Source: Thermoplasmata archaeon
GTDB taxonomy: Archaea > Thermoplasmatota > Thermoplasmata > Thermoplasmatales > Thermoplasmataceae
Length of the DNA: 64,000 bases
Assembly (NCBI GenBank): GCA_021806235.1
Contig: JAJZXU010000002.1
Span: 31,325-95,324, forward strand
Direction: 5' to 3'
Shown here: piece after piece, positions 27,428 through 36,722 of the stretch
Layout: each line of letters begins with the position of its first letter
How positions within the stretch are numbered: the stretch's first letter is position 1
Program-made: the position numbers and the translations under genes
The notes under the pieces: generated by a model
Told to the model about the DNA's origin: nothing
The model's input: only the letters and a program-made list of their open reading frames with translations
Database searches by the model: none

Positions 27428-28416
27428 TTTTTATCACCCTGTTTATCTGCAAATACTTTCCTCTTTGTATGCCAGTATAACAAACCTATCATTACTATAG
27501 ATATTGCTATAGAGATAAAAAACTGCATGGTCAGGGAAAATGTTATTATAAAATTAATCAGGTGAAATCCCTTAAATACCATATCAAAACCCAGAAATGA
27601 TAGTATTGCAAAGAATACCCATCTTATATTTTCATTTGATATTTTAACAAGAACCTTGGCACCCAGATATGCACCTATTAATACACCTATTGCGGTTGCG
27701 GCTGCAATAAATAGATTTATATATCCTTCATACCAGTATATTGAACTTCCAGTTGCTGCAGTTATGCCTATCATAAAGTTACTTGATGTTGTTGTTACCT
27801 TCATGGGTAAATTCATAGCCCAGTCCATGCCCAGAACCTTCAATGCACCGGAACCTATTCCTAAAAGCCCAGAAACAAATCCTGCAAAGAACATTACAAT
27901 TTCACCGAGCCACCATCTGATGCCATGATACTTTACTCTCTGCTTTAACCTCTCATCATAATATGAGTCCGTTAACTGGAAAAGTTTTGTTGTCCAGTCC
28001 GGTTTTGTTTCAGGAGGTATTTCCGCCCCAATTTTCTTTATTGTGGGTATTAATGATAATAATAATATAACTCCAAATAATATATAAACTACAAATATTA
28101 GGTGATTTTTATCTATTGTAACTAATGTTAACGACCCTACTATGGCACCTGTTGTTGTTGCAATTTCCAGCCCAATGCCTATTCTTATATTTGCTATCTT
28201 CTTCTTTGTATATGCACTCGCAGAACCTGCAGATGTTGCTATTGTTGATATTAAACTTGCTCCCGCAGCAAATATAAACGGTATCCCGTAGAATAATGTT
28301 AAAACGGGTACCAGTACAGTTCCACCGCCCAAACCGGTTAAAGACCCTATAAAACCTGCTATAATTGAACCAAGTACAATTGATAGAAATTTCAATATTA
28401 TAATAATTATTGTCAT
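27424..28416 (-). CDS. TauE/SafE-family anion permease
   Basis: 330 residues, about eight spans, with the duplicated family signature: G-F-I-G-S-L-T-G-L-G-G-G-T in the first half and G-F-V-S-G-L-L-G-I-G-S-G in the second. The family moves sulfite, sulfonates or organic anions. A cytoplasmic loop near residues 135-170 (rich in charged residues) separates the halves. A sulfur anion is a reasonable guess because the window also has an Agl3 sulfosugar enzyme that uses sulfite, but nothing in the sequence proves it. Confidence 0.85.
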   Translation of the reverse strand: MTIIIIILKFLSIVLGSIIAGFIGSLTGLGGGTVLVPVLTLFYGIPFIFAAGASLISTIATSAGSASAYTKKKIANIRIGIGLEIATTTGAIVGSLTLVTIDKNHLIFVVYILFGVILLLSLIPTIKKIGAEIPPETKPDWTTKLFQLTDSYYDERLKQRVKYHGIRWWLGEIVMFFAGFVSGLLGIGSGALKVLGMDWAMNLPMKVTTTSSNFMIGITAATGSSIYWYEGYINLFIAAATAIGVLIGAYLGAKVLVKISNENIRWVFFAILSFLGFDMVFKGFHLINFIITFSLTMQFFISIAISIVMIGLLYWHTKRKVFADKQGDKK

Positions 28417-28503
28417 TTCTTTGTTATTGCTTTACAATATTTATTATTTTTTAAAAATAAAATTATATTATATAAATATTTATTATGATACATTATTAGG
28501 TTT

Positions 28504-31176
28504 TTATTTCAGTAAATTTATTAACCTGTTAAATAGGGTATCGTCGTTATTAGAATTAATAAGGTCACTTATATATTTTTCAGGGTCGTTCTTATAGTCC
28601 AGAAATCTTGATATGTATTCCCTTAATTTTTTTTCAGAATATTTATCAGGTTCCTTATAAACAACACCAATATCATTCTTGTGGGTGTTTATATTACCTC
28701 TCATGCTTATGTAACCCAGTGCAGTGTTTATTTTGTTTATATTTATACTGTTTTTTATTGAATATAATATTTTATACGATAATAACTGAACCCTGTGATG
28801 GTTTATATTATTCTCATTTTTATCCGTTTTATAATCCAGTATTAAATATTTATCACCATCGCTGAAAACTGCGTCAAGCTTACCGAAAAATGTTATTGAA
28901 TCATCAACGCTTTTAAAATCGTCAAACATCTGATTAACCCGTATTGCTGCACCAACTTCGGCTGCTATCTGTTCCATATTAAATCTTGTTTTTATTTCAT
29001 TAATAACGGATTTTATGTTTGTTATAACCCCTTTATAATTCTCAGGAATAGTTTGCAGATCCAGACTATCTTCATATATTGCCTCAGCAAAATCATGTGC
29101 ATTTGACCCATAATATAGGGCATCTGTTTTTTCATTCAATTTCAATATATAATTTTTTAAAAACCAGTATGGATTATCTATGCTTATCAACGAAAATGAC
29201 AGTTTGGATTTATCCCTGAAAAAGTTATAAATTAACCCTCTTAACCAGTCATCTTTTTTATTTAAAATTCCCTTTGATTCCTTAAATTTTCCGTTAACAA
29301 ATAGGAAATACGCCTCATCATATTTATTTTTATCGGGTATGGCAATACTGTTTTCCACACTTGATAGTTTTTTTACTATGGAATAATCAGGAATATAATA
29401 ATAATCGGATTCCCTGGGTTTTAAAAGTATGGATAAATTATATCTTGCCCTTGTAAAGGCTACAAAATTAACTCTTATATCCTCTCCCATTAATTCATTG
29501 TCCACATCTATATTTTTTATTACACTAATAATTGATGATGTTATTATGTCTATATATGAATCGGTCTTTCTCTTCTTTTTTGGTAAATATATGGCACTGT
29601 CAAATTCACGTCCTTTGGCCTTATGCACGGTTGTTAATGTTATTTTACTTTCATTTGATTCATTCTCATTTTCAGAATATGCTAATTCTAAATAATCGAA
29701 AAAGTTTTTTCCTGTATAATTACTCTCAACATCAAAGAATTCCCTTAAGGATGATTTTATTGTTGTGGCGGTTAAAAAATATTCCCTGCTAATTGATGCG
29801 GCTATGGGCAATATATTTTTATCAAATATTTTATTTATTGTTTCCTTATTGAAGTTCTCTTTCCTTAGGGAAAAAAACGGTGTATCATAAAAATCCAGTG
29901 AACTATTTCCATCATTTAACCCCTCAGAAATTTCAAATGCTTCTCGTAACGTGAAACCAGAAAATGGTGAGAATATAGCTTTTATCGTATCATCATTATT
30001 GTTATAAAATATTCCCTTGAACAAATTTATTATGTCCTTTTTTGCCTGATTTACCGTATGTATATTTGAATCACTTGTATATTCTATGTTGTAATTATCC
30101 AGTATTTTTGATATTTTATCTATCTGGTCATTTGTTCTTGCAATTACACCAATATTTCCATCATACTTCTTCTGCAATTCATTTATAACCTCTATTATTG
30201 AACTTTCAGGTTCATCCGTTTCTATTATTTCTACAGGTTCCCCATTACCTTTAATACCACTAAATTCCGTTAATTCATTTACCGAATCATCATCTGAGTA
30301 TTTTAAATAGAATTCCTTTGAATAGTTCAGTATACTATCTGTACTTCTATAATTTTTTTCCAGATATTTTTTATTTATTTTGCTATTATCACTAAGTTTT
30401 TTAAAAACCGATAATGCACCCCCCTGAAATCCAAATATCGATTGTTTCTTATCACCCACAAAGTACTTTTTATTGCCAGATATACTGGCTATTTCGGCCT
30501 CTATGTTATTTACATCCTGCAGTTCATCAACAAATATATATTCATATTTACTTTTATTTTTCTTTTTAATAAATTCAAACAGTAAATCATTATAATCATA
30601 ATATTTTTTGTTGTTTTCATAATAATTGAAAGCTTCGTAGAAATAATTGAATAAATATTTTTCCTCTTCCCGACTTATATTTCTGACACTTTCAAGATGT
30701 TTTTTAATTATCAATTTTTCAATTTCGTCCCTATTATTTTTAATATCGTCCGGTTTTATTCCAAAACTTTTCAGGTACCTTATTGCATTTTCCAGTTTAG
30801 GTATTATCTCATTTATTACATATTCCTTTGAATAATTAAATGCCTTCAGTTCGCTTAATTTTTTATAAATTAAATATCTTACAAGGTTATATGATATGAT
30901 ATCATTTATGGTACCGTCTTCATTTAATTCCTCATATGCAAAACTATGGAATGTCCTTATTTTTAAATCGTTGGCCGTTACATTTTTTATGTTTCTGTCA
31001 TTCAATTCCTTATTTATTTTTTTCTCTAAACCCTCCACAGCCTTATTTGTAAATGTTATGCATAATATTTTATCCGGCGGGACATTATTTTTAATAAGTT
31101 CAACAACCTCACCTGCAATGTTTGTTGTTTTTCCAGTTCCCGGATTGGCTATTACCAGCGTATCATCATCTATCAT
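28504..31176 (-). CDS. UvrD/Rep-type helicase fused to a RecB-like nuclease domain
   Basis: 890 residues. Superfamily 1 motifs are in order: Walker A N-P-G-T-G-K-T-T at 11-18, Walker B F-V-D-E-L-Q-D, motif III G-D-K-K-Q-S-I-F-G-F-Q-G-G, motif V/VI regions L-T-T-V-H-K-A-K-G-R-E-F and V-A-F-T-R-A-R. The last ~200 residues hold a PD-(D/E)XK site: G-K-L-D-A-V-F-S-D-G then L-I-L-D-Y-K-T-D-K, as in AddA/RecB and Cas4. It is thus a helicase-nuclease like AddA/PcrA-nuclease fusions for end processing or repair. No AddB partner is adjacent. Monocistronic as far as visible. Confidence 0.88.
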   Translation of the reverse strand: MIDDDTLVIANPGTGKTTNIAGEVVELIKNNVPPDKILCITFTNKAVEGLEKKINKELNDRNIKNVTANDLKIRTFHSFAYEELNEDGTINDIISYNLVRYLIYKKLSELKAFNYSKEYVINEIIPKLENAIRYLKSFGIKPDDIKNNRDEIEKLIIKKHLESVRNISREEEKYLFNYFYEAFNYYENNKKYYDYNDLLFEFIKKKNKSKYEYIFVDELQDVNNIEAEIASISGNKKYFVGDKKQSIFGFQGGALSVFKKLSDNSKINKKYLEKNYRSTDSILNYSKEFYLKYSDDDSVNELTEFSGIKGNGEPVEIIETDEPESSIIEVINELQKKYDGNIGVIARTNDQIDKISKILDNYNIEYTSDSNIHTVNQAKKDIINLFKGIFYNNNDDTIKAIFSPFSGFTLREAFEISEGLNDGNSSLDFYDTPFFSLRKENFNKETINKIFDKNILPIAASISREYFLTATTIKSSLREFFDVESNYTGKNFFDYLELAYSENENESNESKITLTTVHKAKGREFDSAIYLPKKKRKTDSYIDIITSSIISVIKNIDVDNELMGEDIRVNFVAFTRARYNLSILLKPRESDYYYIPDYSIVKKLSSVENSIAIPDKNKYDEAYFLFVNGKFKESKGILNKKDDWLRGLIYNFFRDKSKLSFSLISIDNPYWFLKNYILKLNEKTDALYYGSNAHDFAEAIYEDSLDLQTIPENYKGVITNIKSVINEIKTRFNMEQIAAEVGAAIRVNQMFDDFKSVDDSITFFGKLDAVFSDGDKYLILDYKTDKNENNINHHRVQLLSYKILYSIKNSININKINTALGYISMRGNINTHKNDIGVVYKEPDKYSEKKLREYISRFLDYKNDPEKYISDLINSNNDDTLFNRLINLLK

Positions 31177-31269
31177 CTAAACAATGATTATAATATCATT
31201 AATAAATCTTGTATTGTATAAATTTATAATTAATTATAAAGTTAATATATTTTAAAAACATATAGAGGT

Positions 31270-31354
31270 GCAGAGGTTACCGAGTTAGGACAAAGGCGCT
31301 AGATTAAGGGTCTAGTCTCGAAGGAGTTCGCGGGTTCAAATCCCGTCCTCTGCA
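31270..31354 (+). tRNA. tRNA-Leu, anticodon loop reads AAG
   Basis: An 85-base class II tRNA with acceptor GCAGAGG/CCTCTGC, discriminator A and a long variable arm (CTCGAAGGAG) like the other tRNA-Leu in this window. The anticodon stem CTAGA/TCTAG gives a 7-base loop TTAAGGG, so positions 34-36 read AAG. Archaea normally decode CUY with GAG; A34 is very unusual here. Identity as leucine is secure from the variable arm and codon family. Confidence 0.85.
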
Positions 31355-31455
31355 TAATTATAAAAATTTAAATTTTAAAACATAATGATTTTCATCACAA
31401 ATTAAAACACATCATATTAAAGCAACAACAATCCGATGGTTTTTTAATATTAGTT

Positions 31456-32121
31456 TTAATACCTGGTATACAATATAATATGTGCATTTTTAGTAATATT
31501 ATATTCAATATGCCAGATGCCGAATGTGAATACCACTGATGGTGGATCTGAATGGAGCCGGGATTCCGAGCACTTAGATCCATTATGTATGGGTACACCA
31601 GTTTCAACATGCCCCTGGGGATTTATCACAGTGAGCGAGAAAACCCACCCCATTTATGGGTGGGATGAAAGCGAACATATATAAATGAATAAGTACTTAC
31701 ATACTTGAGTACCCACGGGCAGTGGGGATTTGAAGCCTGATAAACCACCCAAAAATGGTGGCGGGAGATGGAGTAAGACCTCTGGAATACATGAAAGAGG
31801 CACTGTCGATGAAACAGGAAGCCCACGGCTTTAGTCGTGGGAGGATGTCACAAGTTTGATATTGCCGGATGTATCATTGCTATATATAACTAAAAGCAAC
31901 TCCGTGGCATTCTTTTCCAGAATTAAACTTACATCTGAATTGCCCAGAATATTTTTATTTTCTATCATTTTTAAATTATCCGTATTTATTTTATGATTTA
32001 CTGGTAATGATTTCTGGTTATTATCTATTATTGAATAATAGTCAGAAATTGCCAGTATTATTAGGATTGTTATAACAATGGAGATTATTATTTTTAATTT
32101 TTTTTCTTTTTTCCTATTCAT
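31456..32121 (-). pseudogene. Small membrane-anchored protein of the ABC cluster, split by a 225-bp IS-derived element
   Basis: The 5' part (32121-31852, 90 codons) encodes a lysine-rich N-terminus, one membrane span (about 10-27) and an extracellular stretch. The element at 31627-31851 interrupts it. Removing the element joins ...G-N-I-K-L to I-N-P-Q-G-H and restores a 146-residue frame ending at 31456. Start: GGAGGT lies 6 bases before the ATG at 32121, and the start overlaps the end of the permease gene, so it is the last gene of the ABC operon. The product may be an accessory surface protein. In its present state the protein would end with five or six residues encoded by the element. Confidence 0.75.
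31627..31851 (+). mobile_element. 225-bp non-autonomous IS200/IS605 derivative (PATE/MITE)
   Basis: Its first 50 bases differ at only two positions from the left end of the IS at 2.2-4.2 kb (hand-aligned), and its last 41 are identical to that element's right end, including the CCCACG...CGTGGG hairpin. The middle has no tnpA or tnpB. Like the full copy it follows TTTAT and leaves no target duplication. It could be mobilised in trans by the resident TnpA. It also keeps the region from which a TnpB guide RNA would be made. Confidence 0.88.
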
Positions 32122-32995
32122 TATTGAACCTCCATTTTCCTATCAGGTATGCTATAATTAGAAATATTACTGAAATAGCCAAAACTAATTCTATATATCC
32201 ATAGAAATGCAGGAAACTTGTAAAATCTGGTGATGAGGTGCTAATTCTTGTTGAATTATCTATGTGCTTTATTACTACATTTTCATCTGGTAAATCGATG
32301 GCCTCGGCTATAAAACCAGAAATAATCTGTGGGGTTATCGCAAATACTGGGTATAACATGTAAGGTATGCTATAGTATGCAGTGTAACCTATATGGTATT
32401 TTGAAAAATAACCCAAACTTAAAGGTTCCACAAAATACAACGTTGTAATAAATATGAATGCACCTACTATGACCACATCGCTACGCTTTACCAGAACATA
32501 TGATAATAATATGATAAGCGATGCAACCGGCATAAATATAAGCAATAATGGTAAACACGCTCTCATAAGTGGAATTACCAGTTCAGGCATCTTATCTAAA
32601 TCATTGTGATAAAAAAATGCATATATTATGATAAAGGATAAAATTGAAATTAATATTAATAATAGATATATAATAAGTATAGAGAATAATTTTGATATAA
32701 AAAAATAACTAAATTTTGTCCTCAAATTTTTTAATATATAAACCATTTTATTTTCAAAATCCATCGGTATAATAATTGCCGGAACAAAATAAAAGAAGAT
32801 TGATGCCAGAATAATACTCTTTATATAATGATAAACCATTAAATTGTAATTTATAATAGTTTTTCCCGAATAAAGCATATTAATAGACATTGCTACAGTT
32901 ATAAATATCCACAGGGCTATTAAAACAAAAAATGAAAGGGACCTATAAGTTTCTTTAAAATCCTTTTTTATAAAACCATATGTACTTTTAATCAT
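32114..32995 (-). CDS. ABC-2-type membrane permease
   Basis: 293 residues with about six spans and a large extracellular loop between the last two (rich in S/T and charged residues, including D-N-S-T-R-I-S-T-S-S). Topology and location beside an ABC ATPase fit ABC-2 exporters. Start: ATG 32995 follows GGTGATA by 3-4 bases, inside the end of the ATPase gene; an earlier ATG at 33004 is in frame but has no such site. Substrate unknown. Confidence 0.72.
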   Translation of the reverse strand: MIKSTYGFIKKDFKETYRSLSFFVLIALWIFITVAMSINMLYSGKTIINYNLMVYHYIKSIILASIFFYFVPAIIIPMDFENKMVYILKNLRTKFSYFFISKLFSILIIYLLLILISILSFIIIYAFFYHNDLDKMPELVIPLMRACLPLLLIFMPVASLIILLSYVLVKRSDVVIVGAFIFITTLYFVEPLSLGYFSKYHIGYTAYYSIPYMLYPVFAITPQIISGFIAEAIDLPDENVVIKHIDNSTRISTSSPDFTSFLHFYGYIELVLAISVIFLIIAYLIGKWRFNNE

Positions 32996-33836
32996 TGTTA
33001 TCACCTATTATGTTTCTATAAAGATCAAGCATGTTTAAGATTTTAATATCGTTTATTTCTATGCCCAGATAATTGAGCTTTTTTATTATACCGGGCAAAT
33101 CATTTTTTAGAATGTTTATTACCAGGCTATCACCTGTTAAATTATATTCAATACCGGAATTAGATATTTTTGATATGTTATTTTCATTATTTGATAGAAT
33201 TAATGTTATTTCGCTATTTCTGATATTATTCATTTCCTTAATGATTTTTCCGGATTTCATAAATATGATTGTGTCAGAAATATCCTCTACCCTTGATAAA
33301 TCGTGGCTACTTATTATAATTATATTATTTTCATCATTCATTTTTTTAATTATTTTTGATAACTCCTCGGAAATAGATGGGTCAAGTCCATCAAAGGGTT
33401 CATCAAACAGTATTATACCACTTTTTATCATCAATGCCATACCGATATCCAGTCTTCTTTTCATACCCTTTGAATAATCCTTTGCTAATTTATTTTTATC
33501 AAGGTTAATTGTATTTAATATTTCTTCAGGTGAATGTAAAATATCGTTCTTATTTACAATATCCCTTATTAAATTATAATGGTCAAATGCAGATAAATTT
33601 TCATAATATGCCGGTATTTCTGGTACGTAAAACGTTAAACCATTTACCTCAATTATTCCAGATGTCAATTTTATCATTCCAGAAACCAATTTTAATAATG
33701 TGGTTTTGCCGGCACCGTTTGGGCCTACAATAGAATATATGCCAGGCTTATCTATATTCAATGTTATATCATCAATTGCATAACTTTTTGATTTACTATA
33801 TTTTTTATATATATTATTGACTTTTATATTATTCAA
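32988..33836 (-). CDS. ABC transporter ATP-binding protein
   Basis: About 282 residues. Walker A G-P-N-G-A-G-K-T-T lies near 40-48, the signature Y-S-K-G-M-K-R-R near 128, Walker B I-I-L-F-D-E-P-F-D-G-L-D and a switch His in I-S-S-H-D. A C-terminal extension of ~80 residues resembles those of ABC-2 exporters. TTG 33836 is taken as start because GGTGGTGAAA precedes it within the upstream gene; an upstream non-ATG codon at 33854 is also in frame. It overlaps both neighbours, so the operon is tightly coupled. Confidence 0.85.
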   Translation of the reverse strand: MNNIKVNNIYKKYSKSKSYAIDDITLNIDKPGIYSIVGPNGAGKTTLLKLVSGMIKLTSGIIEVNGLTFYVPEIPAYYENLSAFDHYNLIRDIVNKNDILHSPEEILNTINLDKNKLAKDYSKGMKRRLDIGMALMIKSGIILFDEPFDGLDPSISEELSKIIKKMNDENNIIIISSHDLSRVEDISDTIIFMKSGKIIKEMNNIRNSEITLILSNNENNISKISNSGIEYNLTGDSLVINILKNDLPGIIKKLNYLGIEINDIKILNMLDLYRNIIGDNND

Positions 33837-34608
33837 TTTCACCACCGAAAGCAAAAACTATGAAAAGTTTGCCGTATTGTGTTGTTATAAACATACGGGT
33901 TACACCATCTCCGTTTTTCACCAAATATTGAACGTTTTTTAGTTTAATTGAGAAATTCCCATTACTACTGGTAAAATTTGCATATGAATTTTGATTATAC
34001 CATGAATGTATATAAGCTGAACCATTCAAGGAGGCACTCGATCCATGTGTATCGTGCAGTGATACATTTATAGATTCATTATTGTTTATAGATTCATTAT
34101 GGTAAGTGCAATATATTCCTGAAAGGTGAATTTCGGGGTTATTGTAAGTTATTATGGGATTTATTAAACTATCGTTTAATGGCAGTGAATAGGATGTATT
34201 ATGATCTATTCTATAATATCCAGCCGGGGCTAATGTATAACATGGAGATCTATACCCGGAATTTTGTAAAACCGTTCCATTCCACGATGTTATGATTTTC
34301 TCATTCCCCGTAATATTAAACTTTATTAAGCCATAGAGGTTCTGGGGCGTATTGCCGTCAGGGCCTAAATATTGAATTTCAGCACCTGAAGTATACGTCG
34401 TTGCATCAATTAAAAACGATCTAAACGGAACGCTGTCAGTTGTATTTATATAAACCGTTAAATTATGGTCCTGTGTTATATTGTTATCCGCAGGCGTTAT
34501 AGATATATTAACATTATCTGTTAAACTTTCATAGTATTTAACCCCGAAATCTACTGAAACAAGAATAATAAATATCGATAATAAAATAACAATTAATTTT
34601 TTATTCAT
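33829..34608 (-). CDS. Membrane-anchored, N-glycosylation-rich surface protein
   Basis: 259 residues. An N-terminal hydrophobic segment (about 4-23) acts as signal anchor, and the rest is extracellular, beta-rich and full of N-x-S/T sequons (more than ten), with two cysteine-containing stretches. No enzyme motif is visible. It is the first gene of the ABC operon and overlaps the ATPase gene, so it may be a substrate, binding protein or secreted partner of the exporter. Confidence 0.65.
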   Translation of the reverse strand: MNKKLIVILLSIFIILVSVDFGVKYYESLTDNVNISITPADNNITQDHNLTVYINTTDSVPFRSFLIDATTYTSGAEIQYLGPDGNTPQNLYGLIKFNITGNEKIITSWNGTVLQNSGYRSPCYTLAPAGYYRIDHNTSYSLPLNDSLINPIITYNNPEIHLSGIYCTYHNESINNNESINVSLHDTHGSSASLNGSAYIHSWYNQNSYANFTSSNGNFSIKLKNVQYLVKNGDGVTRMFITTQYGKLFIVFAFGGEIE

Positions 34609-34631
34609 AATAAAATCGCCATAAAAATTAT

Positions 34632-35402
34632 TTAGGATATATATCCCATACTCACTGTGCCGGAATCGCTATATGAATGCGTATACACACAAAGCCCACC
34701 CCAGGAGCTTGTAAGGGAGCACATGGTATCGTATGCATTTATAGATTGTGTAGTTCCATTATCCTGAGGCACACCTATACCACCGCTGTATGTAGCACTT
34801 GTTGGATTTGCACCATTCTCAGCCTGGTTATCCTGAAATCTCCAGGATGCCACATTATTTATGTATTGCGTTTGTGTCTGGCAAAATTCAGGATACGAAA
34901 CCTTTCATGATATGGAACCAGCCGCATTTGCACAGGTACCGCTTAAAGTGTATGTAACGGTTTCTGCTGTTCCCCCACTGGTCTTATACATTGGTGTCGT
35001 ACACCTAATATTATGATTACCATTATCCGGATTATTTAATTTTAACGTTGAGGTTGTATGTGAATTACCTATAAGATCATAAAATGATAAATAACTATAC
35101 CCACCATTTAAAACCGCTCCATTTTCAGAGTTTACACTTATTTCTGCAATCCAGAAAACAATGTTGTCTGGAGCCTTATAAAGCCATATCTGACAATATA
35201 TGTCACCGTACTTATTCTTACCATTGCGTTCATAATGGCCTATACATGCAGCATTTGTAGTCAAGCCATCTGGTGTTGCATCAGCCCTTGTTTTTACTGT
35301 ACTGGTTTGCTGTATTTCATTCCCCATAGCCAACATTCCTACCATAGAAATCATAATGAACATAATTCCTATGCTTAATAACATTTCGATTCCTTTATTC
35401 AT
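34632..35402 (-). pseudogene. Pilin-like surface protein with an in-frame TGA
   Basis: The frame begins ATG 35402 with a short basic N-terminus and a ~20-residue hydrophobic helix (M-L-L-S-I-G-I-M-F-I-M-I), like archaeal type IV pilins and secreted pseudopilins, followed by a cysteine-rich Ser/Thr/Asn-rich region. TGA at 34905-34907 (codon 166) stops it, but the same frame continues without other stops for 90 more codons to 34632, with similar composition (Cys, Ser, Thr, Gly). The whole would be 256 residues. A TATA box on the minus strand (TTTATATATCC, about 35420) lies ~20 bases before the start. If the stop is real the short form may still be made. Confidence 0.6.
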
Positions 35403-35744
35403 ACAGATGTTAATGCATGGATATATAAATGTTCGTACAATGTCAGACTCTCACACGCTTAGGAAACCTATACCTAATTTCTACCAGTATCCAGTTTTTT
35501 GCCAAACTACGAAAAATTATCTGAATGGAAATAATTTTTCATACAACTATGTCAAATGCTATAACTATTATTTTTTGGTAACCGTTCAGTCTCGTGTGCT
35601 TGGTGGTAATTATTGTTCGATGAAATATCGGGAATATTCATAGTTTCTCATTAATTTAAATGTATAAAATATAACAATTCTGTTAACAAAAGCTATGTAA
35701 TATATACATCAGGTATATATTATGAAATTGTATAAAACCATACT
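35403..35744. other. Gap: promoter of the pilin-like gene, no supported gene
   Basis: The minus-strand TATA TTTATATAT (about 35418-35428) drives the pilin-like gene. A plus-strand frame (to 35643) covers much of the gap but has no recognisable features and an unlikely composition (Cys/Tyr-rich). I do not call it. AT-rich bases at 35650-35740 must hold the terminator side of the HAD gene. Confidence 0.4.
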
Positions 35745-36353
35745 TTATATCCATTTTATATCCACAAGTACAGGTATAATATCCCTAATATTCTCTATTT
35801 CATAATCCTTATGTGTGGATTCTTTTTTATTGCCATGTGTAACCAGAACAGAAACACAGTTCAATTTTTTCGCAGGAATTAAATCATTGTCTATATCGCC
35901 AACAACCATGGTATTTTCAGGTGTTACTTTCATTAAATTTATCGCTTTTAAATATGGTTCTGTATCAGGTTTCCCCCTTTTAACGTCATCCATGGTAACT
36001 GTGGCATCAACATTCAGATTAAGTTCATTTATTAATTTCCTTCTGGACGATGTTACAACTGCCATTTTTATATTATTTGATTTTAAAATATTAAATGTTT
36101 CTTCAACATCATTAAAGAATCTTACATTGCCTATATTTTCATGAAAATATTTTTCTTCACCCATCTCAATTTCAGGATTAACCGCATTCATCTTTTTTAT
36201 AAGCATTGAACCTGGATAACCGATCATCAGTTTGATTACCTCCGGGTCAGAATCAATATTATAATCCTTAAATGCCTTTTTCCATGCCTCTACCCTGTAA
36301 TCTATTGAGTTCCATATTGTCCCATCAAGATCAAAAATTATACCCTTTTCCAT
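35745..36353 (-). CDS. HAD-superfamily phosphatase (phosphoglycolate phosphatase-like)
   Basis: 202 residues. Nucleophile motif D-L-D-G-T at 8-12, motif II V-T-S-S near 100, motif III K-P-D near 129 and the acidic motif IV V-G-D-I-D-N-D near 148-154. The insert between motif I and II is helical (C1 cap), as in phosphoglycolate phosphatase and beta-phosphoglucomutase. Substrate not predictable. Confidence 0.85.
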   Translation of the reverse strand: MEKGIIFDLDGTIWNSIDYRVEAWKKAFKDYNIDSDPEVIKLMIGYPGSMLIKKMNAVNPEIEMGEEKYFHENIGNVRFFNDVEETFNILKSNNIKMAVVTSSRRKLINELNLNVDATVTMDDVKRGKPDTEPYLKAINLMKVTPENTMVVGDIDNDLIPAKKLNCVSVLVTHGNKKESTHKDYEIENIRDIIPVLVDIKWI

Positions 36354-36722
36354 GAAAGTAAATGCTTCAATAATATTTAATTTATTATTATAAACGTTAA
36401 ATTAAAAATAAATTTATTATAACAGGGAATGGACGTTTATGATGCAATAAAGAAGAGAAGGGATGTACGGTCATGGTTCACTGATGAAAAAATACCTGAT
36501 GAAATAATTTCAAAAATATTACTGGCTGGAACTTATGCACCATCCGTGGGTCTGTTGGAACCATGGAATTTTATTATAATAAAGGATATCGATACGAGAG
36601 AAAAAATTAAGGAACTTGTAGATAAAAAAAGAGAAGAGTTTTATAATTCCCTGCCCGAGTACAAAAAGGAAAAATTTGAAAAAATAAAAATAGAGGGTAT
36701 TTTGGAATCAGGTTATGATTTA

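Noticed and set aside
35356..35643. 95-codon plus-strand frame between the pilin-like and HAD genes
   Set aside because: It starts inside the opposite gene, has an odd Cys/Tyr-rich composition, and shows no motif or ribosome site.
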